Assembly: GCA_963383645.1 (NCBI GenBank) | Contig: OY726563.1 | Location: forward strand, 31,725,575-31,789,574 | Direction of reading: 5' to 3' | Origin: Muscardinus avellanarius | Lineage: Eukaryota; Chordata; Mammalia; Rodentia; Gliridae | Length of the DNA stretch: 64,000 nucleotides | Shown here: positions 44,020 to 56,652 of the stretch, one piece after another | Numbering within the stretch: position 1 is the stretch's first letter | Layout: each line of letters opens with the position of its first letter | Position numbers and translations under genes: made by a program | Notes under the pieces: generated by a model | The model's input: only the letters and a program-made list of their open reading frames with translations | What the model was told of the DNA's origin: nothing | Databases searched by the model: none

Positions 44020-45486
44020 AGAATCTTTAGAAAAGACCCTGATATTTAACAGTGTTTAAATTTGTGCAGGTACTGAAACTTATATTTTTGTATGTTACTC
44101 TAATACATTCACCGAATGTCTATTTATGTCAGAAATTTAGTATTCAATAAAATATTTGCCAGTTTACTAGCTTCTGTTTTATAATCAAAGAAAAAATAAT
44201 GAATTTATGGTAGAATGGGAGAGAAGCCTGGGGTAGGAAATTGGAGGGGACTTAATTGCTCTTCAGAAATCTTTTACTGGATTCTCCTTAATTTAGCCTC
44301 CTCTCATGTGCATGGAACTGCTGTCTTCTGAGACTTTTAGGGTGCTTGGGTAGAAATACATTATTCTGGGCTTTTCGTACTGCTGCCATAAGACTTGGCT
44401 TTCTTTTAGCTTCTGAGATACCATTGTGGTCGTCTTTTTATCCATTCTCATTGTTACTGTGGGTTAAAAAAAATCCTTTTAGTGTCATTTTAGTGAGTTT
44501 TGGGCACTAGCCAAGCTAAATGGATGTGTTCAATCCATCATCTTTAACTGGAAGTTCTTTGTATCTGTATTTCTATGTTATATGGTACTAATTAAATAAG
44601 CAGTTGATTGTGAGTAATTGAATAGAGTGTCTAAAGCAGTAATATTTGGACTACTCAAGTACTGGTATCACTTTTTAATTTTTAAAGAGCTTTTGAATGT
44701 TAAGGGAAGTGTTCTTGGTTGGAATAGGCTTATTAAGGCAAATCCTCTATAAGGTCCTGTGATCACCAGGGACTGGAGAAATGGGAATACAGCTCTGAAG
44801 GTTGCTTCTATTTTTTTTCTTCCTTTCTCAATTCTTCCCACTGGGTTAAGACCCAGTGTGTCTTCTGACTTAAATCAGCCCTTGCTGGACTAATTTAATC
44901 TGGAAGCAACAGTGTCGGGGTTTGATGTTAAAACTGATTACTATTCTATTGTTTTTCTGCTACTTCCATGATAACTCCTCCTGTTTATTATGGGTCTCAC
45001 ATATTATAATCTGAAGTCCATTCTTATTTAATTAACTTTACCTTCCCTATGCAATATGCAGTAATGATAAATGCACTACTTTTTATAGCATTTGGGGAAC
45101 ATGAAGCCTTTCTGACTTAGTTGCTTAGAAACTAGCTGAAATTTCCAAATAGAATGAACTGTTTTTCTACATTTTAATCACAGCTAGAGTTCTTGATTTG
45201 ACCTTATCATGAGCTAAATTATGATGATTCATTGACTGTTCAGCATTATATACTGTTTTTAGGTATCTCAGAAGGTGCCAAGAATTGGAAATCATCTGTG
45301 ACTGTGTTTCTTTGTTTAAACATGCTAAGCCCTTGACATAGATGACTAATGCACAATTTGAAACACACTTTAAAAATATATTCTAATTTGTTTTTCTCCT
45401 TTGGTCTCATTACAGCAGCTTCTGATTTGAGTTATCTCCTCATGGCTGCAAGCAGATCATTGGATTGTTCCTATTAAATTTGTTCT
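44020..45486. other. Intron 1, unique AT-rich stretch
   Basis: Nearly 1.5 kb without recognisable repeats, unusual for this window. AT-rich homeodomain-type cores such as 'atttaattaac' occur near 45030. Candidate conserved non-coding DNA, unproven. Confidence 0.5.
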
Positions 45487-45488
45487 TT

Positions 45489-45690
45489 TAGCCGGGTGTG
45501 GTGGCGCACGCTTGTAATCCCAACATTCGGGAGGCTGAGACCCGGAGGATCGCGGTTCGCGGACAGCCTCAGCTACTTAGTGAGGCCCTCTGCAACTCAG
45601 TGAGACCCGGTTTCAAAATAAAGAATAAAAAATAGGGCAAGGGGTGTAGCTCGGAGGTCAAATGCCCCTGGGTTCCATCCCCAGACCTGA
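45489..45690 (+). mobile_element. SINE type 1, young-looking
   Basis: CpG-rich head ('gccgggtgtggtggcgcacg') and complete ID tail ending 'ttccatccccagacc'. Confidence 0.92.
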
Positions 45691-45694
45691 AAAA

Positions 45695-46060
45695 AAAATT
45701 CTTATTTTGGCTCTTATCCCCCTTGCTGTGACAGAATGCTTTTCATTCTTGGCTAAACAGTTTTCCCCTTTTTTATACAGGACCCCAATATTCATCAAGA
45801 AATAATATAGGAGAAGGTTTTTCCTTGTTTTGTTTTCTCTTGATTTTTTTTGTTCAGTTGAACATGTCAGCATTTAAAATAGTTTGGTGATAGAATTAAG
45901 AATGACAGTTCTATTGTACCATAATTTCTTTAGTGGTTTCTATGAGGAATAGTGGACTTTTCCCATTATCATCTGTTCTAGGAGAAATTGTGGGTACCTT
46001 ACATTAGAGGATGATGAGATGGGTCAGGAGCAGGTGCTAGTTGAGAGGTTAATTCAGTGA
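45695..46060. other. Intron 1, no recognisable feature
   Basis: Unique sequence between SINEs. Confidence 0.5.
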
Positions 46061-46082
46061 TTCTTAATTCTGTTTGTTTATT

Positions 46083-46262
46083 AGACTCGGCATGCCTGTA
46101 ATCCCAGTACTCAGGAGGTTTAGATGGGAAGATTTCATGTTCTGTGTGAGGCCAGCCTTGTCAATGTAGGGAGAGTTTGTTTCAAAATAAAAAATAAGAA
46201 AGGGACTAGGGGTGTAACTTGGAGTTAGAATGCCGTTGGGCTCAACCTCCAATAATACCACC
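46083..46262 (+). mobile_element. SINE type 1
   Basis: Degenerate head, then ID tail ending 'ctcaacctccaataatacc'. It splits an old hAT-like remnant (46050-46082 and about 46270-46430). Confidence 0.85.
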
Positions 46263-46269
46263 CAAAAGA

Positions 46270-46430
46270 GAGAGAATTGTCTAAGTTCCCTAATAATGCT
46301 TAGATTTCATCCTAAGACATTCTGCTCCAATTGATCTGGGTGGGGTACCTGCACTGATACTTAAAAAATAAGCTCCCAGGTGATTCAGCTATGCAATTAG
46401 CATTGAGAAGCACTGATCCAGAGAGAATTC
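46270..46430. mobile_element. hAT-type MER-like remnant
   Basis: 'agctcccaggtgattcagct' and 'attgagaagcactg' resemble old non-autonomous hAT elements; its start lies before the SINE at 46083. Confidence 0.5.
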
Positions 46431-46671
46431 TGTAGATTATAGCAGGTCTGGTTCATCTTGAGTCTCCTAGATCTGGAAGTAGTTAGGGAGTATCTAATAT
46501 TGGCCTATTAATTTGACCTTCTTAGTGTCTAGGGCCAGGGATCCAGTGTCTCTCAGTAAACTAAAATGGCCTTGTCACTCTTGGGAGACTGTGCTAGTAA
46601 TTTCAGAAAAAAAAATCCTTCTAAGGATCATTCAAGGCCTTTTAATTTTATTATTTTTATTTAAAAATTTT

Positions 46672-46866
46672 TTGTGGTACTGGAAATTGAACCCAGAGGC
46701 ATTCTACCTCTGAGCTACAATCCAGCCCTGTCTTATTTTTTTATTTTGAAACAGAATCTTTCTAAAGACTTTGCTAAATTGCTGAGGCTGGCTTTAAACC
46801 TTTGATCCTCCTGTCTCAGGCTCCTAAACACTGGGATTATGGGAATGTGCCACCATGCCTGGCTTA
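46672..46866 (-). mobile_element. SINE type 1, reverse
   Basis: From 'tgtggtactggaaattgaac' to 'gtgccaccatgcctggctt'. Confidence 0.88.
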
Positions 46867-47220
46867 CTAAGGGCCTTTTAAAAACACAAATGCTTGGTTC
46901 TATATCATGGAGTTTCAATTTTAATTGATGTGAATAGGGGCCTGGCTGTGTGGATTTTTAAAAGTGGAAAACAAGGTGATTCTAATTCCTGAGATGTGAC
47001 TCTATGGTCTGTGATGTAATTATGATTTCTGTTGTTGCTGTGAATAAAATGTTTTTCTATTTATCTTTTCTAAGGCTTATGTTCTGAAATAATAAAAGAA
47101 ATTAATTTTGTATGTTTACCTTGTATCTAGCCATCCTATCAAATTATCTTAGTTTTTTTTTAAACTAGAATCTTTGGGTTGTTTGTTTTGTATACAACAA
47201 CTGCATCTATAAAATAATTA
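46867..47220. other. Intron 1, no recognisable feature
   Basis: AT-rich unique sequence. Confidence 0.5.
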
Positions 47221-47264
47221 TTTTATCTCTTTTTCCTAGTATAATATCCTCTGTTTAGATATAC

Positions 47265-47750
47265 ATGGGACCTGTGGCTTGCTTTTAACCAATAGAATAC
47301 AATAAAAATGATAAAATATATGAGAATACACATATAGGATCATATTAGAAAAGCCTAAAAAGTCTGTCTTGCTTAGACATTCTGTCTCTTGCTGACTTTG
47401 AAGAATGAAGCTGCCATGTCGTGAGTTGCTTTATATGGAGGGGACAGAACTAAGGGCATTCTCTGGCTTGACGGCAAGCAAGAAACTTGAATCCCACAGT
47501 TCTGTAATCTGCAAGCAACTGAATGCTGTCAACAATGAAGTGATCTTGGAAGCACCAGACCTCCAATGAAACCACAGTTCTACCTGACACTCTGAAGCTT
47601 TGTGAGACCCTGAAATGAAAGACCTGCTTAGCTTTGCTTGGACTCTTGATTCCATAAAAACTGTAGGATAATAAATGTTTTTTGCTTTTAGCCACTAGTT
47701 TTGTGGTACTATTGTTATGTACTGAAACATAATTAATAGAACCATAAAGT
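47265..47750 (+). mobile_element. MLT1-like (MaLR) LTR
   Basis: 'ctgtggcttgcttttaacca' near the start and 'gataataaatg' with 'agccactagttttgtggta' near the end match the layout of old MLT1-type LTRs. Diverged; boundaries approximate. Confidence 0.6.
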
Positions 47751-48335
47751 CACTAACCAATATCATGTTGGCTTAGAAACAGATAAATAGATCAGTGGAA
47801 TTTTATGCAGTCCAGAAATAAGTTCAACTTGCTATGCATTATTTAATGAATGAAAAGGGACATTACTTCCAGTGAGACAAGTTAGGTTTAAATGATGCTG
47901 GTACTACTGAATATATCTATATGGCAGAAAATAAAACTGGAGCCTTTATTTAAATTATATGAAGCTTTCAATGTACAAATATAAAAGAAAGCGAAATCGC
48001 GCTATAAAATATAGAAACACTATGTACAATATAGGGGTCATAGAGACTTTACTAGTGTAAACCGAGGAGTCAGAAGCAATTAAATATCGATATATTTTAT
48101 AAAAATCTTAAAAGTTATATGGCAAATGGTATAATAAGGTTGATTAAGCATTGTGGTGAAATAAGGACCTCGTGACAGACTTCTAATTAATATACTGCTT
48201 CTTTCATCCAGAGAATCATTCAAAATATCTATTTACTTTCTGATGCAAGCTCCTTCTCCATGCAGACTGAGGGCAGTTTGCTGCCTAGCACTACCCACTA
48301 ACCACACTTGGGAAATTATTGCTGTAGGGAAGACA
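47751..48335. other. Intron 1, no recognisable feature
   Basis: AT-rich unique sequence. Confidence 0.5.
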
Positions 48336-48540
48336 ATGGAAAGTTTTTCTGTTAAGGACCAGATAGTAAATTTTTGGTTTTGTGGGACATACCAGCTCTG
48401 TTGCAACTATTCAACTAAGCTCTTGTGTGAAAGCAGCATAGACAATAATGTAAATGAATGAGCAAGGCTATATCCCAAACTCTATTTACCAAAACAGATG
48501 GCTAGCCAGATTTGACCCATGGGCTGTAGTTCTGTGAGAT
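48336..48540 (+). mobile_element. hAT-type MER-like remnant
   Basis: 'aaggaccagatagtaaat' at the left and 'gacccatgggctgtagtt' at the right resemble a known non-autonomous hAT family. A related piece lies reversed at 52215-52345. Confidence 0.6.
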
Positions 48541-48600
48541 ACAAATATAGAGAAGGTCTAATAACCATTATCGTCAATAATTAAAGTATAACATTTCCTA

Positions 48601-48811
48601 GCCGGGCATGGTGGCGCACACTTGTAATCCCAGCATTCGGGAGGCTGAGATGGAGTATCGCGGTTCGCGGACAGCCTCAGCTACTTAGTGAGGCCCTCTG
48701 CAACTCAGTGAGACCCTGTTTCAAAATAAAAAATAAAAAATTGGGCAGGGGGTGTAGCTCGGAGGTCAAATGTCCCTGGGTTCCATCCCCAGACCCGCAA
48801 AAAAAAAAAAA
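48601..48811 (+). mobile_element. Young SINE type 1 with exact 18-bp TSD
   Basis: TSD 'aaagtataacatttccta' at 48583-48600 and 48812-48829 is identical, and the head keeps CpGs. Among the most recent SINE insertions in the window. Confidence 0.95.
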
Positions 48812-49093
48812 AAAGTATAACATTTCCTATGGGACTATAGGAATAGGAATGAAGGAAGGTGTATGTTTTTTATCCTGAAAGAGCTAGTCATGTTCTTTCC
48901 AATAAGATAATCTCTTAAACACTTAATATGTCCATAGTACAAACTAAGATGTTCTATAAGTATGAAATACATATCAGATTATGAATATTTAGTATGGAAA
49001 GGTAAAATTACTCATTTTATATTGATTATATGTTGGAATGGTAATATTTTAGATATATTTGCATCAGTAAAAGCATATTAATAAGATTAATTT

Positions 49094-49300
49094 TAGCCGG
49101 GCATGGTGGCACATGCATGTAATCCCATTTCTTGGGAGGCTAAGACGGGAGGATCACAGATTTGAGGCCAGCTCAGCAACTTAGGCCCTCAGCAAATTAG
49201 TGAGACCCTGTTTCAAACTAAAAAAAAAAAAATCCAATGGGCTGGGAGTCTAGCTCAGAGGTAGAACAACTCTGAGTTCATTCCCCAGTACCACACATAC
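49094..49300 (+). mobile_element. SINE type 1
   Basis: From 'agccgggcatggtggcacat' to 'cattccccagtacc'. Confidence 0.9.
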
Positions 49301-52070
49301 AAAAGGATTTCGCCTGTTTCTGTTTTGTTCCAATGTGGTTATTAGAATATTTAGAATAAGATATGCAGCTTGCTAATATATTTCTATCAGACAGCACTGA
49401 GCTAGAAGTACTATATGTTTACATTAAGTGATATGAGACTGATGAGAGTCCATCTGGCTGGGGAATGTGGAAAGGTTATGTGGATAGAGTTGACTTAGAG
49501 AATGACAGGATTTTGACAAGTGGTTTTCTAGGAGTATAGTGAAGACTAGTTGATAGGAGAAGTGGAATAAGGGAGAGTCCTGTGTTGGGGACAGGAATGT
49601 GCTTAGTTGTTAACACAGGAAGGGGCCTGCAGTGGGTCTAGGTAAGGAGGCATAGACTTCATTGTGGATAACAACATAAGTTAAGCTCTGGGCCCTATTT
49701 TTGGGTAGCAGAGAGAGAACCAGTCCATATTTTTGAGCAAGTAGTTTGTAACTCTGGGAGCTATGCTTTACTGGTCTAATCTGGAAGGTAAATTGAGATA
49801 AGAAAGGCAAGAAGTAGTGAAACTAGGTAAAACAAAAGTCTAATATAGGGTCACAACGGAGATGAAGAATAGAAGACAACATAGCTACTTTGTAATATCG
49901 CAAGTATATTTGTGAGAGTGAGCCCCAAGATTCTATGCTTGAAAAACCTAGATAATGGTGATACACTCAAGGAAAACAGAGCCCAAAGGAGCTGGTTTGA
50001 AACTAATATGATGTATCCCATTTTGCACATATTTAGTTGGAGACACCAATAGCTTTAAAACATAGAGTAGTCCTCAGAAGCTTGCTGCTCTATGGAGTTT
50101 TTATTTTCTCTCATGGAGTGGTCCTGATCAATTCTTGGCTTTTGACTATCTTTGTAATTCCTGACCCACCCCTCGCCCTCTTACCATCCACTAGGGTCAC
50201 AGTTGGTTGACCTGGGGAGAAGTGATTTCTGGATATTTGTTGGCTGGTCATTGGAGCGTGAGATGCTTAGGCTTGTGTGATCTGAGTGGACTTGTAGCTT
50301 TTTAGGCCTTTGAACTGGCAATAGAAGAGGAAGCAGAATTCAGGGGGAAGTAGCAGATGCATGTGAGAACTGAAGAACTGGAGGAGGATCGGCGAACTGG
50401 CTAGTAACCCATGTAGGTTTCTGGACAGCCCAATAGCAGCCCACCTATTTCCCTTCTGGCCTTGAAGAGAGAGGGTGGCTTTGCTTGGTTTGGAGGAGGC
50501 TTTGTCACTTGGTTGTGAATCCTAGCCCTCTCATTTCCTACTCTTAAATCTCCTTGAGTATCCAAGAAGGGCGGCTAGGTGGATGTTTGAAGTGGTTAGG
50601 AAGGCAGGGTCAGAATTACAAGGGGAGGTTGGAGTTGAGAAGAAACATTATGAAAAGCCCTTTAAGTTCTTTTCAGAGGCAGGAGATAGTAAATGGTATC
50701 TTTTTCAACTGCACAGTATGCCCTGAGTTGTAAATGAAGTTAATGCTATGTTGCTTGCTGATGATAGGCATAATAGGGTGTAGCAAAGCATTTGGCCAGC
50801 AGTTGCTAATGGAAGCCTGTGTTTCCAGAAAGTCTTGTCTAAGGGATAAAGGTTCTCCTACGGGGCAGGAACAAGTAATTTGAGCAAGTTACTTATTAAG
50901 CTCCTTAACAGCAGCTGCTATATTTGGGAAGTGTGCCTGGCAGTTTAGTTTATGTTCTTTGGATATGTTTTGAGGATAAACAAGTAACTTCTTTGTATTT
51001 TCCAAAAGATAAATAAAATCCTGGTATATAGGGGGGGTAACTAGTCTGACAGTCTTATAAATGACTTAGAACTGGCAGCTCTTGGAGTACTACCTCAAAG
51101 AGTACTCTGGGGGTCTTTTTATAAAGTCTAGATGATAATTGGAGGAAAAATGTGCTTCTTCACATTGTTGAATTCAGATCAAAGTTTTAAACGAAGATGT
51201 TGGAAGTGAACTCTGGGTATATAGCATGTCTATTATTTTGAGATAAAAATACAAGGAAAGGGAGATACATAAGTTCATATTCTCCTAAAACCTTGTTAAA
51301 ATAGCCATCTACAAAACAACGTGTATATTTTGTTTGCCAGTTTTGTAAAGAAAAAAATGCATGTAACAAAAATCGGAGAGAGGCCTACACTAAAATGTTA
51401 ATGATTCTGTGTGAGCAATGAAGTTTATGGTTACTTTTCCCGTGTGCTTTTCTTTATTTTCAAAGAGTTTTTCTTCCCCTTATGCATCAAATAAATCACT
51501 TTTGTAATGAAGAAAGCAATAGCTTTGTTTTAAACACCAAAATTAACTCTGGTCATCATATAGTTTTATGTTATTTCTTAAAGATGGGGTGTCTTTTACC
51601 ACATTATCTCATTTAAAATGTAGCATTTCCTTGACCAAGTCTATTTTAGTAGTTGTTATATTAATGTAGTGCAAAACACATTTACTGGACTTTTAAATCT
51701 TGTCTCTTTGTAATAATGGAAAATGCCAATTCCTATTGGGCACCAAACATCTTTTGTAATGAAATTTAAATATACTAAAAGAATAATATGATAATTACCT
51801 GTGTATCTACCAGACAACTTGACTAGATCTTTTGTTTTTTGTTTTTGTATCAGGCAATTAGTTTTTAGGTAAATATGAAAAATTCACAATTGATGCTCTA
51901 ATATCTCCCTCTATCTGTCTTAAATGCAGAGGTTATCCATTAAGCCTGTTTTTATACATTTACTTGATTTTACATAACCATGGTTATTATAAAGTATTTT
52001 CTGTATTTTAACTTTGTAAATGAATCATGCCATTTATATTGTTATGAAACATATATTTTCACCTAACACT
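49301..52070. other. Intron 1, long stretch without recognised elements
   Basis: About 2.8 kb with no SINE, LTR or L1 that I recognise, the longest such gap in the window. No convincing exon, promoter or RNA gene seen. Confidence 0.55.
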
Positions 52071-52082
52071 GTTTTTTAGAAT

Positions 52083-52185
52083 TTTATTGGTACAATATAA
52101 TTGTATAATACAGAGACTCAAAGTGATACATTCATATATGTATACAACATCTCTTGGTGTTTCCCTTGACTTTTTTAATGTGCTT
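52083..52185 (-). mobile_element. L1 3' end fragment, reverse
   Basis: 'ttttattggtacaatataat' followed by 'tgatacattcatatatgtat' resembles an L1 3' terminus in reverse. Confidence 0.5.
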
Positions 52186-52214
52186 CCATGTTGTTAGATG
52201 TGGCTGTAATGCAA

Positions 52215-52960
52215 GAGTTGGCAAACTATGGCCCATGGGGGCAAATCTAGCTAACTACTTCTTTTTGTAAATAAAGTTTATGTATTTTCTATGGCTGCTT
52301 TCACCCCTAAACAGCAGTTGTAACTAACAGAGACCACCTAGGGGAGGCTAAAGAACACCTTTCCATCCTATTTAAGTGGGATATTAGGCTGAGTCTTGCA
52401 ATCAAATTGACACAAGACATCTTAACGGGAGAAAAATGTATACACATTTTATGTATTTCACATGTACATAAGGACCTTCACAAGAGGGTGAAAGCCTAAA
52501 TACATGGTCAAAACAGAAAATGTTGATGCTTTTTAGGCAAAGTGGTAATATGTGAATAAGTGACAGGACAAAGGGGTCTGCACTAGGGGCAGTCAGTTCT
52601 AGGGATGTTATTAGGAGGTATGTCTGAGTGTAAAGCTAGAGGAAGATAGGTTTATTTGTACAGGGCCATTGTAGCAACAGTTCTCAGTCTCTGTTAATTA
52701 AGGGATATTTTTCATTCTCATATGGGAAAGGCATCCCTCCCAAAGGAATCTTTATGACTTGCTACATATAGGAAAAGACAGGTCACATAGCCCTTTCTGC
52801 AACCATAATTTCTCAGATGTTTTCAGCTTGAAATGATCAATATAAGATGTCAGCATATTTTAGGGTGAAATGTCCTCAATTCCCTCACTGTATGTCCTGA
52901 AGAGGTTATAGTATTTACTGACTAGCCCTTTGCATAAGAAGTTTGCCAAACTCTAGTTTA
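52215..52960 (-). mobile_element. hAT-like remnant interrupted by an LTR-like insert
   Basis: Left part 'gttggcaaactatggcccat' (52217-52345) and right part 'agaagtttgccaaactctag' (52939-52958) belong to one hAT-type element. The roughly 570 bp between them is unassigned and may be an old LTR. Confidence 0.5.
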
Positions 52961-52964
52961 TTCT

Positions 52965-53110
52965 TTGTGTGAATAGATCATTATTTATCCATTTTCTTGC
53001 CCATAGACACTTAGTTATTTCTTGTTTATTTATAAGAAGTAATGCTTCAGTGAATATTGTATATATACATATATTTATCCCTGTATATTTCCATATAATG
53101 TAAGTTAGAG
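52965..53110 (-). mobile_element. Old L1 fragment, reverse
   Basis: Weak similarity to antisense L1 3' sequence ('cagtgaatattgtatatata'). Confidence 0.4.
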
Positions 53111-53258
53111 GGACTTCAGTGTTGTATATTGAACATTAGGTAATTCAGCTTTTATATTTTTCATATTTAGCAAAAATAAACTAATCCAACCCTGAAGTAG
53201 GACCTGTTAGCTGCTAGACATCTTATTTAGTGGTTTTGGATGGAAAGAATGTTCATAT

Positions 53259-53261
<3 letters not shown>

Positions 53262-53298
<37 letters not shown>

Positions 53299-53480
53299 GG
53301 GGATTGAACACAGGACTTCCAAGCTACACTCCTAGCCATTTAAAATTTTCATTTTGAAACTAAATTTCACTAGATTACTAAGAGTCTCACTACATTGCTG
53401 AGGCTGCCCTCGAACCTGTGATCCTCGTATCTTAGCCTCCCAAGTACTGAGATTATAGGCATGGACCATCATGCCCAGCA
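53262..53480 (-). mobile_element. (TG)n and SINE type 1, reverse
   Basis: TG tract at 53262-53295 grown from the SINE tail, then ID half and head ending 'gaccatcatgcccagc'. Confidence 0.9.
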
Positions 53481-53496
53481 ACATGTTCTTATTCTT

Positions 53497-53703
53497 TTTT
53501 GGGTGAGGGTCTGGGGATAGAACCTAGGGGCATTCGACCTCCACAATATACCCCCTGCCCTATATTTTATTCTTTATTTTGATACAGGGTCTCAGTAAGT
53601 TGCAGAGGGCCTCACTAAGTAGCTGAGGCTGTCCACAAACCACAATCCTCCAGTCTTAGTCTCTCAAATGCTGAGATTACAAGCATGCGCCACCATGCCC
53701 GGC
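53497..53703 (-). mobile_element. SINE type 1, reverse, 16-bp TSD
   Basis: TSD 'acatgttcttattctt' at 53481-53496 and 53704-53719. It inserted immediately beside the previous SINE. Confidence 0.93.
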
Positions 53704-53719
53704 ACATGTTCTTATTCTT

Positions 53720-54449
53720 GATTTAGATTATTTTTCTTCTCAAAGTAGATTATTATTATATAAAGAGACAAAAGGGCTATGTTGTTTATGGTCTATATGG
53801 AGGAAAATGAGAGTTATGAATGGTTCTGTCCGCAGTAAGGAAATAATCACCAAGTGCAGTTAACTGAATTAGGTTAAAGCTATGTTGTGATTACTATTAA
53901 TAACCACTAGTACAGTATGATTATTGAGCATATAATAAAGGCTAGGATTAATATTAAGCACTTCACGTGCACTATCTTATTTAATCCTTATAACAACCTG
54001 ATGGGGTAGTAATTATTGCTCCTTATTTTGAGAGGAGGCAGCTGAGGCCAGAATGTGACCCAAGGTCATGTCTAAAGTGGGGTTTCAGTTTGAACCTCTT
54101 TATACCCAGTGCTCTATATCCAGGAACACATTTCTCCATAGTAAACCTCTGTTTTCCAAAATGGGAATAATTATCCCACATGGTTCTTTTGTAGAAATCG
54201 GAGGCCAGGGCCATTTGTTACATCTTTCTCTGTCCTCTTAGCTCAAAACTTTAGTTTCCCAAGTGAGAATTATGGTATACAGATAGGTGATGCTGAAGAT
54301 AGTCTAAAAGACCCTAAAATGAAGCACAGTCTTCTTGGCAACAGTTGGGCAAATTCCAAAGGAGCAGTTTAATTTACAGGGATTGAACCCGTATGTTTTT
54401 TCTCCTCTTCAGTTTATGGCTGATGTGGGTAAGACCTAAGAAATTCCTA
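53720..54449. other. Intron 1, no recognisable feature
   Basis: Unique sequence; possibly part of an old MIR-like repeat near 53930-54060 ('ttatttaatccttataacaa'). Confidence 0.45.
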
Positions 54450-54624
54450 GCTCAGCGCAGAAGCATATGCCTGTAATTCCAGTACTTGGGAGCCTGAGAC
54501 AGGAGGATTGCAGGTTCAAAACTAGCACTTGGTACCTTGGTAAAACCCTGTTTCAAAATAAAAAATAATAAAGAAAGCTGAGAATGTAGTTCAAAGGTAG
54601 AATGTCCCTGGGCTCGACCCCCAG

Positions 54625-54656
<32 letters not shown>

Positions 54657-54657
54657 C
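54450..54657 (+). mobile_element. SINE type 1 with (AC)n tail
   Basis: Full SINE followed by an AC tract at 54630-54656. Confidence 0.88.
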
Positions 54658-54664
54658 ACACAAG

Positions 54665-55277
54665 CACACGTGAAATCCTGAAAATTGTCATAGGAATAGT
54701 CTTTCCGCTCTGCATTTAAAACAAAATTATCTTGTGCCTAGATTCCAAATTGCTGACTCTTACTGCATGAGCATTGTTTTTCCTGCTGCTATGAAATATG
54801 TAAGGATGTGAACTGCTACCACCCTCCACGACCATCACTTTGAACAAGCCAGAAGCCAAAGCATTAAAAAAGCTGTTGGAGACACAACTCCACCCTCCCC
54901 TTTTTGATGCAAAGAAACAAAGTTGAAAATAGTGAGAATTATCAGGCATTTTACTTTAGAGCTGACACTAGCCAAATGGTTATCTAATTCACACATGGAC
55001 ACACAGATAAGGCTTATGGGCACAGTTGCTAAGTAAAGGTTTGTCAGTTGGGATGATCTTATTTCCTCTCCCTCAACTTGTTCTCAGGAAAAAAAAATTG
55101 ACCAGTGTTTTTATGTTGTTTTAGTGGCTGGGGCTTTCTTGCCTATATCAGAGTAGTTAACTATATTATCTCAGATGAGAAGAATTTAAGGTGTTAGAGA
55201 ACATTGGCAAAAGTCTAGTTCTAAAAAAAAATTCACAGGCTGCTAAAATCACATTTTATCAAAAATGTGAGGTCTGG
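54665..55277. other. Intron 1, no recognisable feature
   Basis: Unique sequence; no motif recognised. Confidence 0.5.
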
Positions 55278-55488
55278 AGTCGGGCATGATGGCACACACT
55301 TGTAATCCCAGTACTTGGGAGGCTGAGACAGGAGGATCTCAGGTTCTCAGCCAGCATCAGCTACTTAGGCCCTCTGCAACTTAGTGAGACCCCTTTTCAA
55401 AATAAAGAATCAAAATAAGGCTGGGGGTGTAGCTCGGAGGTAGAAGGCCCCTGGGTTCAATCCCTACTACCAAACAACAACAACAAAA
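55278..55488 (+). mobile_element. SINE type 1
   Basis: Well preserved; tail (AAC)n after 'ttcaatccctactacc'. Confidence 0.9.
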
Positions 55489-55489
55489 A

Positions 55490-56160
55490 AGTTAGGTTTA
55501 AACATGGGTCTCTTTTTCTGCTTATAAGGCCAACTTTACAACAACAACAGCGATAATAATTCATTGTACATTACAATGATAAGACCCATTAATAAGTTAT
55601 TTCTGAAGTTGTATTAGTTAATGCATATGTGTTGGATTTCTTCCATCACACCAAACTGGGATGCTACTACCCTGCCCCAGATAGGTCAGGTGACAGAACG
55701 AAATGTCTTGGAACTTGGGGCCTGTCCACGGATCTAGCTTAAATCAAGTGTTCCTGTGTAACCATGACAATATTTTTCTAACCTATCGCTTTGTGGGACC
55801 TCTGACTTCTTTCTACATCGGTTTCCCATAAATTTAAAGGTTCCGCTGACAGTGATTTTGGAAGGATTGTATTTTTTTAAATCTATATGTAGATGGTGGC
55901 ACTGGCGAGAGAAACAGAAAGTTGCATTCAGATTAAGCCTAAATTGAACAGGATGTTCAAAGCTATATTGCATTCTGTATGTGAAGTAGTCCCCTGCCCA
56001 CCCTCCAGCAATTAGAAAGCGTTCTTTTATTTTTCTCTCATTCCAGCTTCCCTAAATCTCCCTTGTATCTTTTGTGTCCAGTTGCCTAAAGTAAAAACCA
56101 TATTTTCCTTGACCTTATTCTCACTCCTGTGAATCATTAACCTCTCTTAAGTCACTTTTT
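55490..56160. other. Intron 1, unique stretch
   Basis: No repeat recognised. The block at 55600-55990 is balanced in composition and free of repeats, so it is a candidate conserved non-coding element; unproven. Confidence 0.45.
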
Positions 56161-56162
56161 TG

Positions 56163-56368
56163 AGGGGAGGGGGCATTAGGAATTTAACCCAAGAGCATTC
56201 GCCCTCTGAGATACACCTCCAGCCCTAATTTTTTAAATTTGAAATAGGGTCTCAGTAAGTTGTGGAGGGCTTTCCTAAGTTCCTGAGGCTGGCCGAGAAC
56301 CCGAGATTCTCCTGCCTCAGCTTTCCAAGTGTGGGATTATAGGCATGTGCCACCATACCCAGGTGAGT
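56163..56368 (-). mobile_element. SINE type 1, reverse
   Basis: From 'gggggcattaggaatttaac' to 'gtgccaccatacccagg'. Confidence 0.87.
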
Positions 56369-56454
56369 CTAACTGTTAAATACTTCTTGCCTTCTTCCCT
56401 CCTTCCACCTCACTGCCAGCACATTTTTTATAAAGTACTTTTATCATCTATTTT

Positions 56455-56652
56455 ATTCTTGGTACAGGGATTAAACCCAGGGACATTCTATCTCTGAGCT
56501 ACATCCCTTCCTTCAAAATTTTGGAACAGGCTCTCACTAAGTTGCAGAGGGCCTTGCCAAGTTGCTGAGACTGGCTGGCCATGAGCTTGCAATCTTCCTC
56601 TCTCAGCCTTCCAAGTATTGAGTTTACAGGTGTGCACCAACATGCCTCATTT
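56455..56652 (-). mobile_element. SINE type 1, reverse
   Basis: From 'cttggtacagggattaaacc' to 'caccaacatgcctcatt'. Confidence 0.86.

Noticed and set aside
45390..45460. Pyrimidine tract followed by 'cattacag', like a splice acceptor
   Set aside because: No matching donor or conserved reading frame downstream and it does not continue tetraspanin-7.
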